The notes beneath the pieces were generated by a model. That model was given only the letters and a program-made list of their open reading frames with translations. It made no database searches and had not been told where the DNA came from. A program made the position numbers and the translations under genes. From positions 930,001 through 994,000 of the forward strand of contig JACKHM010000001.1 of the NCBI GenBank assembly GCA_020638995.1: a DNA stretch of 64,000 bases, in the 5' to 3' direction. This document shows positions 26,185 to 35,002 of the stretch, piece by piece. Position 1 is the stretch's first letter; the number at the start of each line of letters is the position of its first letter. The DNA comes from Planctomycetaceae bacterium (GTDB lineage: Bacteria; Planctomycetota; Planctomycetia; Pirellulales; Pirellulaceae).

Positions 26185-26251
26185 GGTCGTACTCCTCTGA
26201 GAATGGGCAATGGACGATGAGGTCTACAGAAGTTGCAGAGTTTACGCGGGC

Positions 26252-26281
26252 ATTATAAGGATGGGTCAAGAGAATCTACAA
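26252..26281 (-). promoter_or_regulatory. Possible metK promoter
   Basis: On the minus strand TATAAT (26257-26252) is preceded, 18 bases upstream, by TTGTAG. The -10 box is perfect, but the -35 box matches in only three positions. It lies about 68 bases upstream of the metK start codon. Confidence 0.35.
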
Positions 26282-26336
26282 CCTCAGTGTGGACTCCAAG
26301 CCACCGCGGATGGCTAATTCCAAGACACCGCCGCCG

Positions 26337-27089
26337 TTAACCGCCCGAATTTAGGAGGTGCTTACTAAGACTATCGTTCGCCGTTTGGACTCCTTCCGCG
26401 ACAATTTTGGCCATCGCCAAAGCACCCTTGCGTGAAAAATGCGTGCGGTCATTCGCACTGGCGCTGAAATCAGAACTTCCATCGTCGCCAAGCCGATTGA
26501 AAAGCTCAACGCTCGCATGATGCAGGTCGATGACGGCGACGTGTTCCTCTTTGCCAACAGTCAGCATGGCCTCCGCGTAGGGTCGGAGGATCGTATGAAT
26601 TTGACCGCCACGGAATTGACGGCGAGTCATTGGCGTGACCAAGATCGGGATCGCGTCGATCCGTCGAGCGTCAGCAATGTATTTTCGCAGGTTGTCCCGA
26701 AAGTCCGTTGCGGGATCGGTCTCGCGATCACCTTTGCCTGGGCAGTCGTTATGTCCGAATTGAATAAAGATGTAGTCCGGTCGCAGGGCGAGCGTTTGGT
26801 CCCAGAGCCCTTCGCCCAAAAAGCTCTTCGAGCTGCGACCTGATCGCGCTTGGTTGAGCACGGTGACCTGGGCGTCGAAGAACTCGCCGAATACCTGCCC
26901 CCATCCAGTCAGATCTGGTCGAGCGGCGGGGGGCTTTGCGTAGGAAGCCACTGTCGAATCACCGACAATCGCGACTCGCAGCGGGCCTTCATCAGCAATC
27001 GCGAAATAGGGGACTATTGTGCAGAAAGCCAATGACAGGAACTTTACGGTTCGCTGAAAGCGGGTTTCGGACGGAGAATGTGAGTGCAT
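26337..27089 (-). CDS. Secreted SGNH esterase, rhamnogalacturonan-acetylesterase-like
   Basis: A 250-residue protein. The ATG at 27087-27089 starts a signal peptide with a hydrophobic core (VKFLSLAFCTIVPYFA); the 72 residues available upstream look non-coding. The SGNH blocks are clear: IVGDSTVASY (nucleophile Ser45), GWGQVFGEFF, NQARSGRSSKSFLGEGLW with the Gly of block II, FIQFGHNDCPGKG with Asn of block III, and NDRTHFSRKGA containing the Asp-x-x-His pair. The pattern is that of rhamnogalacturonan acetylesterase (CE12). It would remove acetyl groups from pectin-like or related acidic polysaccharides outside the cell. It is divergent from the CoA-disulfide reductase gene. Confidence 0.9.
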   Translation of the reverse strand: MHSHSPSETRFQRTVKFLSLAFCTIVPYFAIADEGPLRVAIVGDSTVASYAKPPAARPDLTGWGQVFGEFFDAQVTVLNQARSGRSSKSFLGEGLWDQTLALRPDYIFIQFGHNDCPGKGDRETDPATDFRDNLRKYIADARRIDAIPILVTPMTRRQFRGGQIHTILRPYAEAMLTVGKEEHVAVIDLHHASVELFNRLGDDGSSDFSASANDRTHFSRKGALAMAKIVAEGVQTANDSLSKHLLNSGG

Positions 27090-27310
27090 ATCAGTAACCA
27101 CCTGTTTGTCCTGGAGCCTGAATGTTTCGAATGCAAGTCGCAAAAAGAAACGCGGGCCGTGCAGTATCGCGCGCGGCACACTTCGCGCCGAGGAATAGGT
27201 TAGCCTCATTCGGCTGATATTGCGAGATTCCACTCGAATGAAATAACCTCTGTCTTTCAAAAGGCGGCCTTGAACACCCTGGACATTGAAATAGGAAAGA
27301 GACACGTCGC

Positions 27311-28990
27311 ATGAGCAACTCGAAAACGAAGATCGTCATTGTGGGTGGAGTCGCCGGCGGCGCATCGGCAGCAACGCGCGCTCGACGGATGAATGAACAC
27401 GCAGATATCGTATTGTTTGAGAAGGACGCTGACGTCTCCTTTGCTAACTGTGGTTTACCGTACTACCTGGGCGAAGAGATCGTGGAGCGCAGCAAGCTCG
27501 TCGTCGCTTCTGCCGAATTCCTCCAACGGAGATTTGCACTCGATGTTCGAACAAGACAGGAAGTCATCGCCATCGATCGTAACGCCAAGCGAGTAACCGT
27601 GCGGAACCACCAGACGAGCGAAGAATACACGGAACAGTACGACAAACTCATTCTTTCGACAGGTGCATCTCCCTTCGTGCCGCCAATCGATGGTCGCGAT
27701 GCCGCAAATGTGTTCACGCTTCGCAACCTCGCCGATACGGACCGGATAAAAGCAGCAACCGACAGCAGCCAACTCAAAACGGTTGCAGTAATCGGAGCCG
27801 GATTCATTGGCCTCGAGATGGTTGAACAACTCGCGCGGCGAGGCTACAAGGCCACACTTGCGGAACTCCAACCGCAAGTCCTGCCACTGTTCGATCCCGA
27901 GATGGCTCAGCCCATTGAAGAGGAACTACGAAGAAACTCAGTTGAGTTGGCGCTCGGTGACGGAATCAAACAAATCCTCACGAATGATTCAGGGAGCGCA
28001 AGGGGCGTCGAACTAGCCAGCGGGAGGGTCATCGCGGCCGAACTTGTGATCCTTGGAATCGGGGTGCGTCCAAACACCAAACTGGCACGAGATTCCGGCT
28101 TGGAAATTGGCAAAGGTGGTGGAGTTGCAACGAACCGCTCTATGCAGACCAGCGACCCAGACATCTATGCGGTTGGTGACGCGGCTGAATATGTGTACGG
28201 CCCGACTGGCACAGCCATGCGTATCGCTCTTGCTGGACCAGCCAATCGATCGGGACGTCTGGCCGGAGAACATGCAGCAACTGGAACATCCGCGAAGATG
28301 GCGGACGTTTTCGGCACATCAATCGTTCGCGTATTCGAAAAGACCGCGGCGATGACGGGCTTGACCGAGTCGTTGGCAAAGCGATTGGGTATCGACGTGA
28401 AAAGCGTCACAATCTTGTCCAACAACCACGCCGGATATTATCCCGGCGCACAGCAGCTCACATTGAAACTGATTTACGATGGAAATGACGGGCGAGTCCT
28501 CGGTGCACAAGCGGTCGGCGGTGAGGGTGTCGACAAACGGATCGACGTGATCGCAACCGCAATGGCGATGCGAGCATCAGTTCGCGATCTAGCGGGTTTG
28601 GATCTCGCATATGCTCCGCCCTTTGGTGCTGCGAAAGATCCGATACACATGGCTGCGTTTGCAGCTTGTAATCAGTTAGATGGAATCGAAGACTTCATGC
28701 CCGCTGATGCGGACATATCGGGCCTACAAGTTGTCGATGTACGGACAACGGGAGAGGTTGCATCACGCCCGCTGACTGGTGTAACACAAGCCATCAACAT
28801 ACCGCTGGACGAACTTCGAGATCGGCTCAACGAGCTTGATCCCAGCAAAGACACGGTTGTCTCTTGTGCTGCGGGCATTCGCGCACACGTTGCATCGCGA
28901 ATCTTACAGCAACACGGATTTCAATCAGTAAGAAACTTAGTCGGTGGAGCGACGATGCGAGCCCGAGCATGGCATCACGTCGATCAATGA
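27311..28990 (+). CDS. CoA-disulfide reductase with C-terminal rhodanese domain
   Basis: A 559-residue flavoprotein. FAD binding is indicated by VIVGGVAGGASAATRARR (residues 9-26) and YAVGDAAEY. The redox Cys47 is in SFANCGLPYY, the signature of CoA-disulfide reductases and NADH oxidases that cycle through a Cys-S-S-CoA state. NAD(P)H binding is indicated by VIGAGFIGLEMVEQL. The pyridine-nucleotide dimerisation domain ends near residue 445 (DLAYAPPFGAAKDP). A rhodanese domain follows (about 460-555; LQVVDVRTTGEVA, VVSCAAGIRAHVA) with candidate catalytic Cys519. Such fusions reduce CoA disulfide or persulfides using NAD(P)H and point to thiol or sulfur homeostasis in the cytoplasm. A GGAAAGAG ribosome site precedes the start. 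Confidence 0.94.
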   Translation: MSNSKTKIVIVGGVAGGASAATRARRMNEHADIVLFEKDADVSFANCGLPYYLGEEIVERSKLVVASAEFLQRRFALDVRTRQEVIAIDRNAKRVTVRNHQTSEEYTEQYDKLILSTGASPFVPPIDGRDAANVFTLRNLADTDRIKAATDSSQLKTVAVIGAGFIGLEMVEQLARRGYKATLAELQPQVLPLFDPEMAQPIEEELRRNSVELALGDGIKQILTNDSGSARGVELASGRVIAAELVILGIGVRPNTKLARDSGLEIGKGGGVATNRSMQTSDPDIYAVGDAAEYVYGPTGTAMRIALAGPANRSGRLAGEHAATGTSAKMADVFGTSIVRVFEKTAAMTGLTESLAKRLGIDVKSVTILSNNHAGYYPGAQQLTLKLIYDGNDGRVLGAQAVGGEGVDKRIDVIATAMAMRASVRDLAGLDLAYAPPFGAAKDPIHMAAFAACNQLDGIEDFMPADADISGLQVVDVRTTGEVASRPLTGVTQAINIPLDELRDRLNELDPSKDTVVSCAAGIRAHVASRILQQHGFQSVRNLVGGATMRARAWHHVDQ

Positions 28991-29049
28991 CGTCTCGTTC
29001 GTTGAGCAGCTTCGTCTGGTTGAGCCGGAGCATCGCCGAACAGCACGCT

Positions 29050-29382
29050 CTACTCCATCGAAGGCTGAAGCTTCTCCAGCAGAGTCTTGGCCTTGGACTG
29101 CCGAGCCCCAGGGTCCGCCTCCTGAATCTCTTTTAGACCTTGTTCGAGAATATCAGCTCGAGTCGGATCGGACTCGCGTAGTGTCTCAACAAGATTGGGG
29201 AATGAAGTGACCTCACTGCCCAATTGAGCGCCGTCCGCATAGCGATGTACGATCGCGCGAGGCATCGCCAAAGGATCGTCGGCAGGTTTCACTTCAATCG
29301 TCTCTTCCTTGACACCAGAACTACAACCAGCGACAAGTCCTAAGAAGATGCACCCCAGAGCGACAAAACTTAAAAACCGCAT
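29050..29382 (-). CDS. Small lipoprotein
   Basis: A 110-residue protein with a lipoprotein leader (MRFLSFVALGCIFLGLVAGCSSG; Cys in LVAGC). The mature part is charged and mainly helical (FPNLVETLRESDPTRADILEQG, GARQSKAKTLLEKLQPSME). It starts 32 bases after the DUF1559 stop and is probably co-transcribed with it. Small lipoproteins of this kind often follow DUF1559 genes in planctomycetes. The function is unknown; no motif beyond the leader is seen. Confidence 0.8.
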   Translation of the reverse strand: MRFLSFVALGCIFLGLVAGCSSGVKEETIEVKPADDPLAMPRAIVHRYADGAQLGSEVTSFPNLVETLRESDPTRADILEQGLKEIQEADPGARQSKAKTLLEKLQPSME

Positions 29383-29414
29383 GCAAGTGGAATCCTATTC
29401 GAGGGAAAAAAGTG

Positions 29415-30434
29415 TTACGGCAACTCTACTGGTTTGCCATCTTGACGGTTTCCCATGCGTTGAAATGTAAGCAGGTCGACGGTTTCAGGAACGAACCGCA
29501 CGGATGCATCTCCCAGCGCGAGGTTCACGCCTCCCGGGTGCAGACTGCGCGGAGGAATGATCCCTAACCCCCAATCGTGAGCACCACCCGGGCAACAGTT
29601 ACCGCCTGCGCTCGGGTATTGCCAGTTTGGAGGCGCAGCAGTCGTGACAGTCGAATGACCAGCCGCGTACCAAGCCCACATTGTCCCGTTGTTTGATTTG
29701 AATCCGACCGGACTGTTCTTTGCGTTCATACCAATCGTGTCCAGTTCTGCCTGGGTCGGAAAGTCCTTATTCACGACTGCGTTTATAGGACCGTCACCTA
29801 CGTAAAAAATGTCGTAAGGGTAACGACCAGCCGTGCCAGTCAAGCCTGTTCCAGAAAGTATCTCACCGGCCATGATCGTGTTGGAGAGACCATCTGTGAC
29901 GTTGGCCATCTTACGATGCGTGGAATAGGCAATAAACCCGTTGAAGGCGTTACCCGCCCAAACCGTATGAACGGAACTGCCCGTCGACCAAGCGTAGTTG
30001 ACACCGGGTCCGTCCCAACCTTGAGGATGACTTCCACGCGCCGGTGCGCGGAGTGCGGAGGGACAAAGGTATGTGGCGATGTTCGTATTCATCAGGTTAC
30101 CGTACATCCAACCCCAACTGCTAAGCCGCGATTGAGCTTGGTCATACAGCGGCTGTTGCTCAATGTAAGGAAGTATGGAGTAGCTCGCGCTTAAGGCCTC
30201 CCACGCGTTACCGCCAACCTGAATGTAATTTCGGGGGAAGACCTTAAAAGTGTCGTGATAATTGTGCATCGCCAAACTAAGTTGCTTCATGTTGTTCGAG
30301 CAACTCATCCGGCGAGCCGCTTCGCGAGCAGCCTGTACCGCGGGCAGTAGCAGCGCGACAAGTATCCCGATAATGGCAATTACGACCAACAACTCTACTA
30401 GTGTGAAACCGGTACGTTTAGCGCGGCGAGTCAT
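29415..30434 (-). CDS. DUF1559 protein with prepilin-type N-terminus
   Basis: A 339-residue protein. A type IV prepilin cleavage and methylation segment (GFTLVELLVVIAIIGILVAL, residues 8-27) is followed by the planctomycete continuation LLPAVQAAREAARRMSC. The DUF1559 body includes NNMKQLSLAMHNYHDTFKVFP and an H-X9-DG-like C-terminus (SLHPGGVNLALGDASVRFVPETVD). These proteins are the most expanded family in planctomycetes and are thought to be pseudopilin-like surface components cleaved by a prepilin peptidase. It lies downstream of the sigma factor-kinase pair on the same strand, but with a 307-base gap, so it may have its own promoter. The lipoprotein gene follows after 32 bases. Confidence 0.95.
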   Translation of the reverse strand: MTRRAKRTGFTLVELLVVIAIIGILVALLLPAVQAAREAARRMSCSNNMKQLSLAMHNYHDTFKVFPRNYIQVGGNAWEALSASYSILPYIEQQPLYDQAQSRLSSWGWMYGNLMNTNIATYLCPSALRAPARGSHPQGWDGPGVNYAWSTGSSVHTVWAGNAFNGFIAYSTHRKMANVTDGLSNTIMAGEILSGTGLTGTAGRYPYDIFYVGDGPINAVVNKDFPTQAELDTIGMNAKNSPVGFKSNNGTMWAWYAAGHSTVTTAAPPNWQYPSAGGNCCPGGAHDWGLGIIPPRSLHPGGVNLALGDASVRFVPETVDLLTFQRMGNRQDGKPVELP

Positions 30435-30741
30435 TACAATGTCCCCGGTGCGTGAAGTAAGGAAATCAAGGCAGGAATGAGGCGAGGAAGGTTGAAGGGG
30501 TGGGAGGGCAAGGTTGGCAATGAACTAGGGTCAGGCCCTCAGAACAGCCAAATCTTCTTAACTCCTAGCCTAACGTCAAACGAGGCCAATGTTCAAGAGC
30601 GATGCCATAAAAACTCTTTCGCTCCGCAGCGTCTCGATGGCAGGCGGCTGGCGCATCGAACGCCCGCCAAAAGCGCTCGCGAACCACGAACAACGATTGG
30701 CATTGCCAGGGTCGGATTCGAAAGCCAGACATCGGCTCCCT
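30435..30741. other. Gene-free spacer between kinase and DUF1559 genes
   Basis: A 307-base stretch downstream of the WD40 kinase and upstream of the DUF1559 gene. No convincing gene, clear hairpin terminator or promoter is visible. It may hold the DUF1559 promoter. Confidence 0.5.
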
Positions 30742-33700
30742 TTATTCAGATCGCCATAGCATGACTTTCCCGTCGTCGCCGGCGGTGGCGATGGTGCGAC
30801 CGTCGGGACTAAATTGGGCGACGCGAACTTGGCCCTGGTGTCCCTTGAGCCGCAGGATCTCTTGTCCGGTTTCGGCATCCCACAGAATCACGCGACCGCC
30901 GTTACTACAGGAGACGATCCGCGAGCCGTCGGGCGAGAATGAAATGTCGTGGACGACGTCCAGATGGGATAGCTGCTCCCAAACAACTTCCCAACTGCCG
31001 GTTCTGACCAGCCACAAGCGATTAAAGACATCGCCGATCGCCAAGTGCTTGCCATCCGGCGAGAATTCGAACGCCCAGTGTGCGCTTTTGGTCGGGGCGA
31101 TATTTCGTGAGTCGTCAACGATTGGATTCTCGACGCCCGCGGACAGGTCGCAGACGATCTGGTTATGGACGTAGTTCTGCCCGCCCGCGACCAAAGTCTT
31201 TCCATCAGGTGAAACGGCACAGGCGTACATCGTCGACTTGCCTTGCAGACGCCGCACGAAAGTCATGCTCCGCAGATTCCAAATGCCAACGCTTTCGTCG
31301 CCGCTGGCGGAGAACAGGTACCGACCGTCCGGACTGAGCGCCCCGGCCTGCACTCCAACCTCATGGGTGCTCTCGATCCTTTGAACAACCTTTCTGGAGG
31401 CGATGTCCCAGACGCACAACGCGCGATCCCATCCCAACGTGAGCACTTGGTTGTCGCCATCGTGATATGCGATGAACATAACGCCGGACGTGTGTCCCAG
31501 CCCGTTGCTCGCGTCAGGCTCAAGCGTCTGCACGAGCTTGCCCGTGTTCGCATCCCAAATCTGGACAATGGGAGGATCACTCTTGGCGACTGCCACGCGA
31601 GTTGAATCTTGGCTAAACGAAACGGAGGCGACCCGCCCACCGATCTCTAGGATGAGCCGTTCTGAATCCTCACCGACGGGCCAACCGATTACGTTTCCGT
31701 CCAGACCGCAGGCCCAGAGCATCTTGTCCGCGGCGTATTCCACATTGCGAACCTGATATTGAGATCCAAAGTGCCTGGCAACGCGTGTCAGCGTCCGTCG
31801 ATCGAACTCGTCGACAATCCCGGTTCCACCGGCAACGGCGATACGCACCTCATCATTGGATACGGCAATATCCCACAGGTCGTAGCCCAAGACGTCACCC
31901 CGGCCAATGATGTCGAAGTTGTCCGCGGTCAGCCGGTAGACGCGCTGATCCGCGCCGGCAGCCAGCACTTCGCCGGCTTCTTCCGCCAAGCCAATCGCAC
32001 GGATTCCGAAACCGGGCGAATCCTGGGAGATCAGCTTCCAGTCAGGAAGCGCGTAACGTCGCAGTTCGTCCGTATCGGTCTCCTGTTCAAGTAGCGCGAT
32101 AATTAGCGATGTGTTATCCGCGGTGAACTCATCGTCAGTGACATTGAACGAGTCGGTGTCGGATACGCGAAAGAGCCGACGTTCCCGGCCATCAACCGCC
32201 AACGCTCCGGTCGGGAATTCACTGGCTCTGGATCTCGACAAAAGTCCCCAAGTCAGGTCTCGACTCGCCTGAATGAAAGGCTGGCTGGAGGCAACGAGCA
32301 CTTCTATTGTGGAAAGTTGTTTCCCATCCGCCGTATCCACGAGGTCAATGCTTTGCAGTCGCAAATCGACAAGTGTGGTTGCCAGCATCCGAGACAGATC
32401 ATGGTTGAATGCACAATGATCGCGTCGAGTTCCGCATCGGACCTGGCGTTTGACTTGGCCAGTGATTGGATCAAAGAAGACCAGTGTGCCGGCCGGATCC
32501 GTCCTTGCGAAGACGCCTTCGTCACCCGTTCGGTTAATGGCCATGGAATACGTTCCACTCACTCCAGGCGACGAAATCAGCTTCTTGTTTTTCGTGTGGA
32601 TCACACCGCGAAGATACGTTGTTTCCCACGGCCCGTTTTCCTTGGGCAGTTGTTCAACGTAAGTCCACGCGGTGCGGTAGTCGCCGTCGTCAAGAGCAGC
32701 TTTCGCGAGGGCAACTTTGCGAAAGTAAGCCTCGCGATCCGCACGCTCGTTGGCCGTGACTGCGTCGGCGAGCGCTGCGGCAGTCTGCTCTTCGCGCAGT
32801 TCGACGACGAGTTTGCCCCGTTTCGTTTCGTCTAATGACGCGGCCAAGCGATCGCTGTATTGCAGGCCCGCGATCAACATGCCTGTCACCAACAGCAGGA
32901 TCAACGACGTGGCGACCGACGTGGCTTTTGCGGGATGACGCCGCGTCCACTTCCACGCTCGTTCGATTCTTCCCGCGGGGCGTGCCAGGATCGGCTCGCC
33001 GTTCAAGTACCGCCCCAATTCGTCGGCGACTTCTTGGGCGGTGGCATAGCGTTGCGAGCGATCTTTCTCCAGGCACTTCAGCGTGATTGTTTCCAGGTCG
33101 CGATCGATCTCGCTGTTCAATTGACAGGGCGGCACGGGTTCTTCGCTCATCAACTGCATGATCGTGGCCGCGGCCGATGCCGCCTGAAACGGCGGTCGTC
33201 CGGTCAGACAACAGTACAACACGGCACCAAGCGAGTAGACTTCGCTGCGAGCATCAACCAACTCACTTTTGCCTGACGCCTGTTCCGGTGACATGTAAGC
33301 AGGCGTACCCACCGCGTGCCCGTCCTTGGTAAGTTCCGAATCGCTATCCGTCACCTTGGCCAGTCCGAAATCCGTGACATGCGGCTGGCCAGCCGCGTCA
33401 AGCAAAATGTTGCCCGGTTTGATGTCACGATGCAAAATCTTCTGCTCGTGCGAGTATTGGACTGCGCCGGCTACCTGACACATCATATGTGCCGCTGCCC
33501 GATTCGTAATCGGCGCCAGGTCCAGTCGTTGCGCCAGGGTTTCTCCTTCGATCAACTTCATCGTGAAATACGGCTCGCCGCCAAATTCGCCGACGTCGTA
33601 GACCGGCACGATATGCGGGTGGTCGAGCTGAGCTGTGGCGCGGGCTTCAATCTGGAATCGTTCGAGCGCCTGCGGTCCGGGATCTGCGGACTTCACGACC

Positions 33701-34167
33701 TTGAGAGCGACGATACGATCGGCATGAAGTTGCTTGGCGCGATAGACAACTCCCATCCCACCGCGAGCCACCTCGCCGAGTAACTGGTACTGCCCGAAGA
33801 CTTCGCCTCGGATTCTTCCGATTGGGTCTGCATTCGACGGCGAATGGATCGTGTTGACCTTGGACGTCTCGGCCAACGTGAAATGAGCCGTGTCACTAAC
33901 ATGGGCGAGCCGGACTTTCAATTTATGGCAACCATCTTCCCCGAAGAACATGCCGGTATTGCCCTTGGGTTGCGGCCCTACGTCGGGCCGCCCGCTGCGG
34001 CCCGCTTCCAGTTCTTCCATCCGTTGTCCGCACTGCCTGCACGTTTCACAGCACGCCAGAACGGCTTCGACACGAGCGTCAGACAATTCGCCTGTCAACA
34101 CACCTAGCAATTCGTCATCGCTGGGGCAGCGATCGGGAAACTGGCATTCTTCTTGATCGTTCGTCAT
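30742..34167 (-). CDS. Ser/Thr protein kinase with WD40 propeller
   Basis: A 1141-residue membrane kinase. The N-terminus carries a Cys cluster (Cys39, 40, 43, 46) resembling the zinc-finger anti-sigma motif. The kinase domain is complete: glycine loop GEVARGGMGVVY (131-142), Lys156 in VALKVVK, HRDIKPGN (246-253), DFG (266-268), GTPAYMSPEQ. A transmembrane helix (about 416-436) is followed by about 90 linker residues. WD40 repeats then run from about 530 to the end (for example SPDGRTIATAGDDGKVMLW). It should phosphorylate Ser/Thr in the cytoplasm, with the propeller placed across the membrane if the single helix is right. It starts 24 bases after the ECF sigma gene, so the two probably form a regulatory pair. 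Confidence 0.95.
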   Translation of the reverse strand: MTNDQEECQFPDRCPSDDELLGVLTGELSDARVEAVLACCETCRQCGQRMEELEAGRSGRPDVGPQPKGNTGMFFGEDGCHKLKVRLAHVSDTAHFTLAETSKVNTIHSPSNADPIGRIRGEVFGQYQLLGEVARGGMGVVYRAKQLHADRIVALKVVKSADPGPQALERFQIEARATAQLDHPHIVPVYDVGEFGGEPYFTMKLIEGETLAQRLDLAPITNRAAAHMMCQVAGAVQYSHEQKILHRDIKPGNILLDAAGQPHVTDFGLAKVTDSDSELTKDGHAVGTPAYMSPEQASGKSELVDARSEVYSLGAVLYCCLTGRPPFQAASAAATIMQLMSEEPVPPCQLNSEIDRDLETITLKCLEKDRSQRYATAQEVADELGRYLNGEPILARPAGRIERAWKWTRRHPAKATSVATSLILLLVTGMLIAGLQYSDRLAASLDETKRGKLVVELREEQTAAALADAVTANERADREAYFRKVALAKAALDDGDYRTAWTYVEQLPKENGPWETTYLRGVIHTKNKKLISSPGVSGTYSMAINRTGDEGVFARTDPAGTLVFFDPITGQVKRQVRCGTRRDHCAFNHDLSRMLATTLVDLRLQSIDLVDTADGKQLSTIEVLVASSQPFIQASRDLTWGLLSRSRASEFPTGALAVDGRERRLFRVSDTDSFNVTDDEFTADNTSLIIALLEQETDTDELRRYALPDWKLISQDSPGFGIRAIGLAEEAGEVLAAGADQRVYRLTADNFDIIGRGDVLGYDLWDIAVSNDEVRIAVAGGTGIVDEFDRRTLTRVARHFGSQYQVRNVEYAADKMLWACGLDGNVIGWPVGEDSERLILEIGGRVASVSFSQDSTRVAVAKSDPPIVQIWDANTGKLVQTLEPDASNGLGHTSGVMFIAYHDGDNQVLTLGWDRALCVWDIASRKVVQRIESTHEVGVQAGALSPDGRYLFSASGDESVGIWNLRSMTFVRRLQGKSTMYACAVSPDGKTLVAGGQNYVHNQIVCDLSAGVENPIVDDSRNIAPTKSAHWAFEFSPDGKHLAIGDVFNRLWLVRTGSWEVVWEQLSHLDVVHDISFSPDGSRIVSCSNGGRVILWDAETGQEILRLKGHQGQVRVAQFSPDGRTIATAGDDGKVMLWRSE

Positions 34168-34191
34168 GGAGAAACACCGCCGATCGAAGGC

Positions 34192-34794
34192 TTACGTCAA
34201 GCCAGCTTGATCCAGGACGTAAGGGCTGAGCAGTTCGCGAAGTCGTTTCAAGACGCGGAAGCGATTAACGCGCACGGCACCTGTCGAAATCCCCAACTCT
34301 TCGGCAATTGTGGCTGAGTCTACGCCTTCGATGGTCGTCCGCCAAAAGGCTTTCCAGGTGGAGGGCTGGACTTCGGCCTGAATGGTCTCCAACGCTTGAG
34401 CCAGTTCCGCTTCGTGCCCCGTGCGGATATCGCAAGCGCTCAGCGATTCATCCTCTGCAATCTGAGCCAGCATCATCTGCGCAGTACTGCCTCCGGCGGC
34501 GTGTGTGGATCGAGCCAGCCGACGGAAGTGGTCGCGAATCTTGTTTTGGGTGATCATCCACAACCAGCCGCGAAGCGTATCCTCTTGTCGCTCTTTACGG
34601 AAACTCGCCAAATTTCGCATCACCGCCAGAAAGACTTCTTGGGCAATGTCACCCGCCGTCGACTCGTCCAGCTTCCGCATGCGGCACCATCCATAGATGA
34701 TCGGGCCGTACTGGTCCGACAACCGCTTCCAACCCGCGGGGTCGCTGTCACGGAGCAACAACACGAGTGAAGGAGAAGTTGATTCAGAATCCAT
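34192..34794 (-). CDS. ECF-type RNA polymerase sigma factor
   Basis: A 200-residue sigma factor. The ATG at 34792-34794 is preferred; upstream codons are not family-like. Region 2 is seen in WKRLSDQYGPIIYGWCRMRKL, STAGDIAQEVFLAVMRNLASF and RGWLWMITQNKIRDHFRR; region 4 in GVDSATIAEELGISTGAVRVNRFRVLKRL with a helix-turn-helix. It lacks regions 1 and 3, as ECF factors do. It directs RNA polymerase to a dedicated promoter set; the target is unknown. The kinase with an N-terminal Cys cluster follows after 24 bases, so control by phosphorylation or by an anti-sigma-like interaction is likely, though this is inference. Confidence 0.94.
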   Translation of the reverse strand: MDSESTSPSLVLLLRDSDPAGWKRLSDQYGPIIYGWCRMRKLDESTAGDIAQEVFLAVMRNLASFRKERQEDTLRGWLWMITQNKIRDHFRRLARSTHAAGGSTAQMMLAQIAEDESLSACDIRTGHEAELAQALETIQAEVQPSTWKAFWRTTIEGVDSATIAEELGISTGAVRVNRFRVLKRLRELLSPYVLDQAGLT

Positions 34795-34933
34795 GAAACT
34801 GCCCACATCAGAACAGAGTGACTGGAGAATTGTGGTGTCCAATCTACCTTGCCTCCCGCAGTTCATCAATCGAATCGCGACGATTCCTGGGCCAATCCAG
34901 AGCATCGATCTTGGCTGTTACGGCCAAATGCAA

Positions 34934-34970
34934 AGCGTCAGCAGGGGAAGGATTGTCCCGTGCTGACGCT
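34934..34970. terminator. Strong stem-loop downstream of LEPR-XLL gene
   Basis: A perfect 10-base arm pair (AGCGTCAGCA, 34934-34943; complement at 34961-34970) encloses a GGGA/TCCC inner stem with one mismatch between. It starts 32 bases after the stop of the FG-GAP/ASH gene (minus strand), followed there by only a weak T-run. It is a probable terminator. Confidence 0.5.
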
Positions 34971-35002
34971 CGGTGCATTCGTCTCGACTCCGTCGTCGTT
35001 TC

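Noticed and set aside
26185..26336. SAM riboswitch upstream of metK
   Set aside because: The leader is short and no conserved SAM-I/II core or terminator hairpin could be found in it.
30477..30764. Plus-strand frame between kinase and DUF1559 genes
   Set aside because: No ribosome site, no domain, and overlap with the 3' end of the kinase gene.
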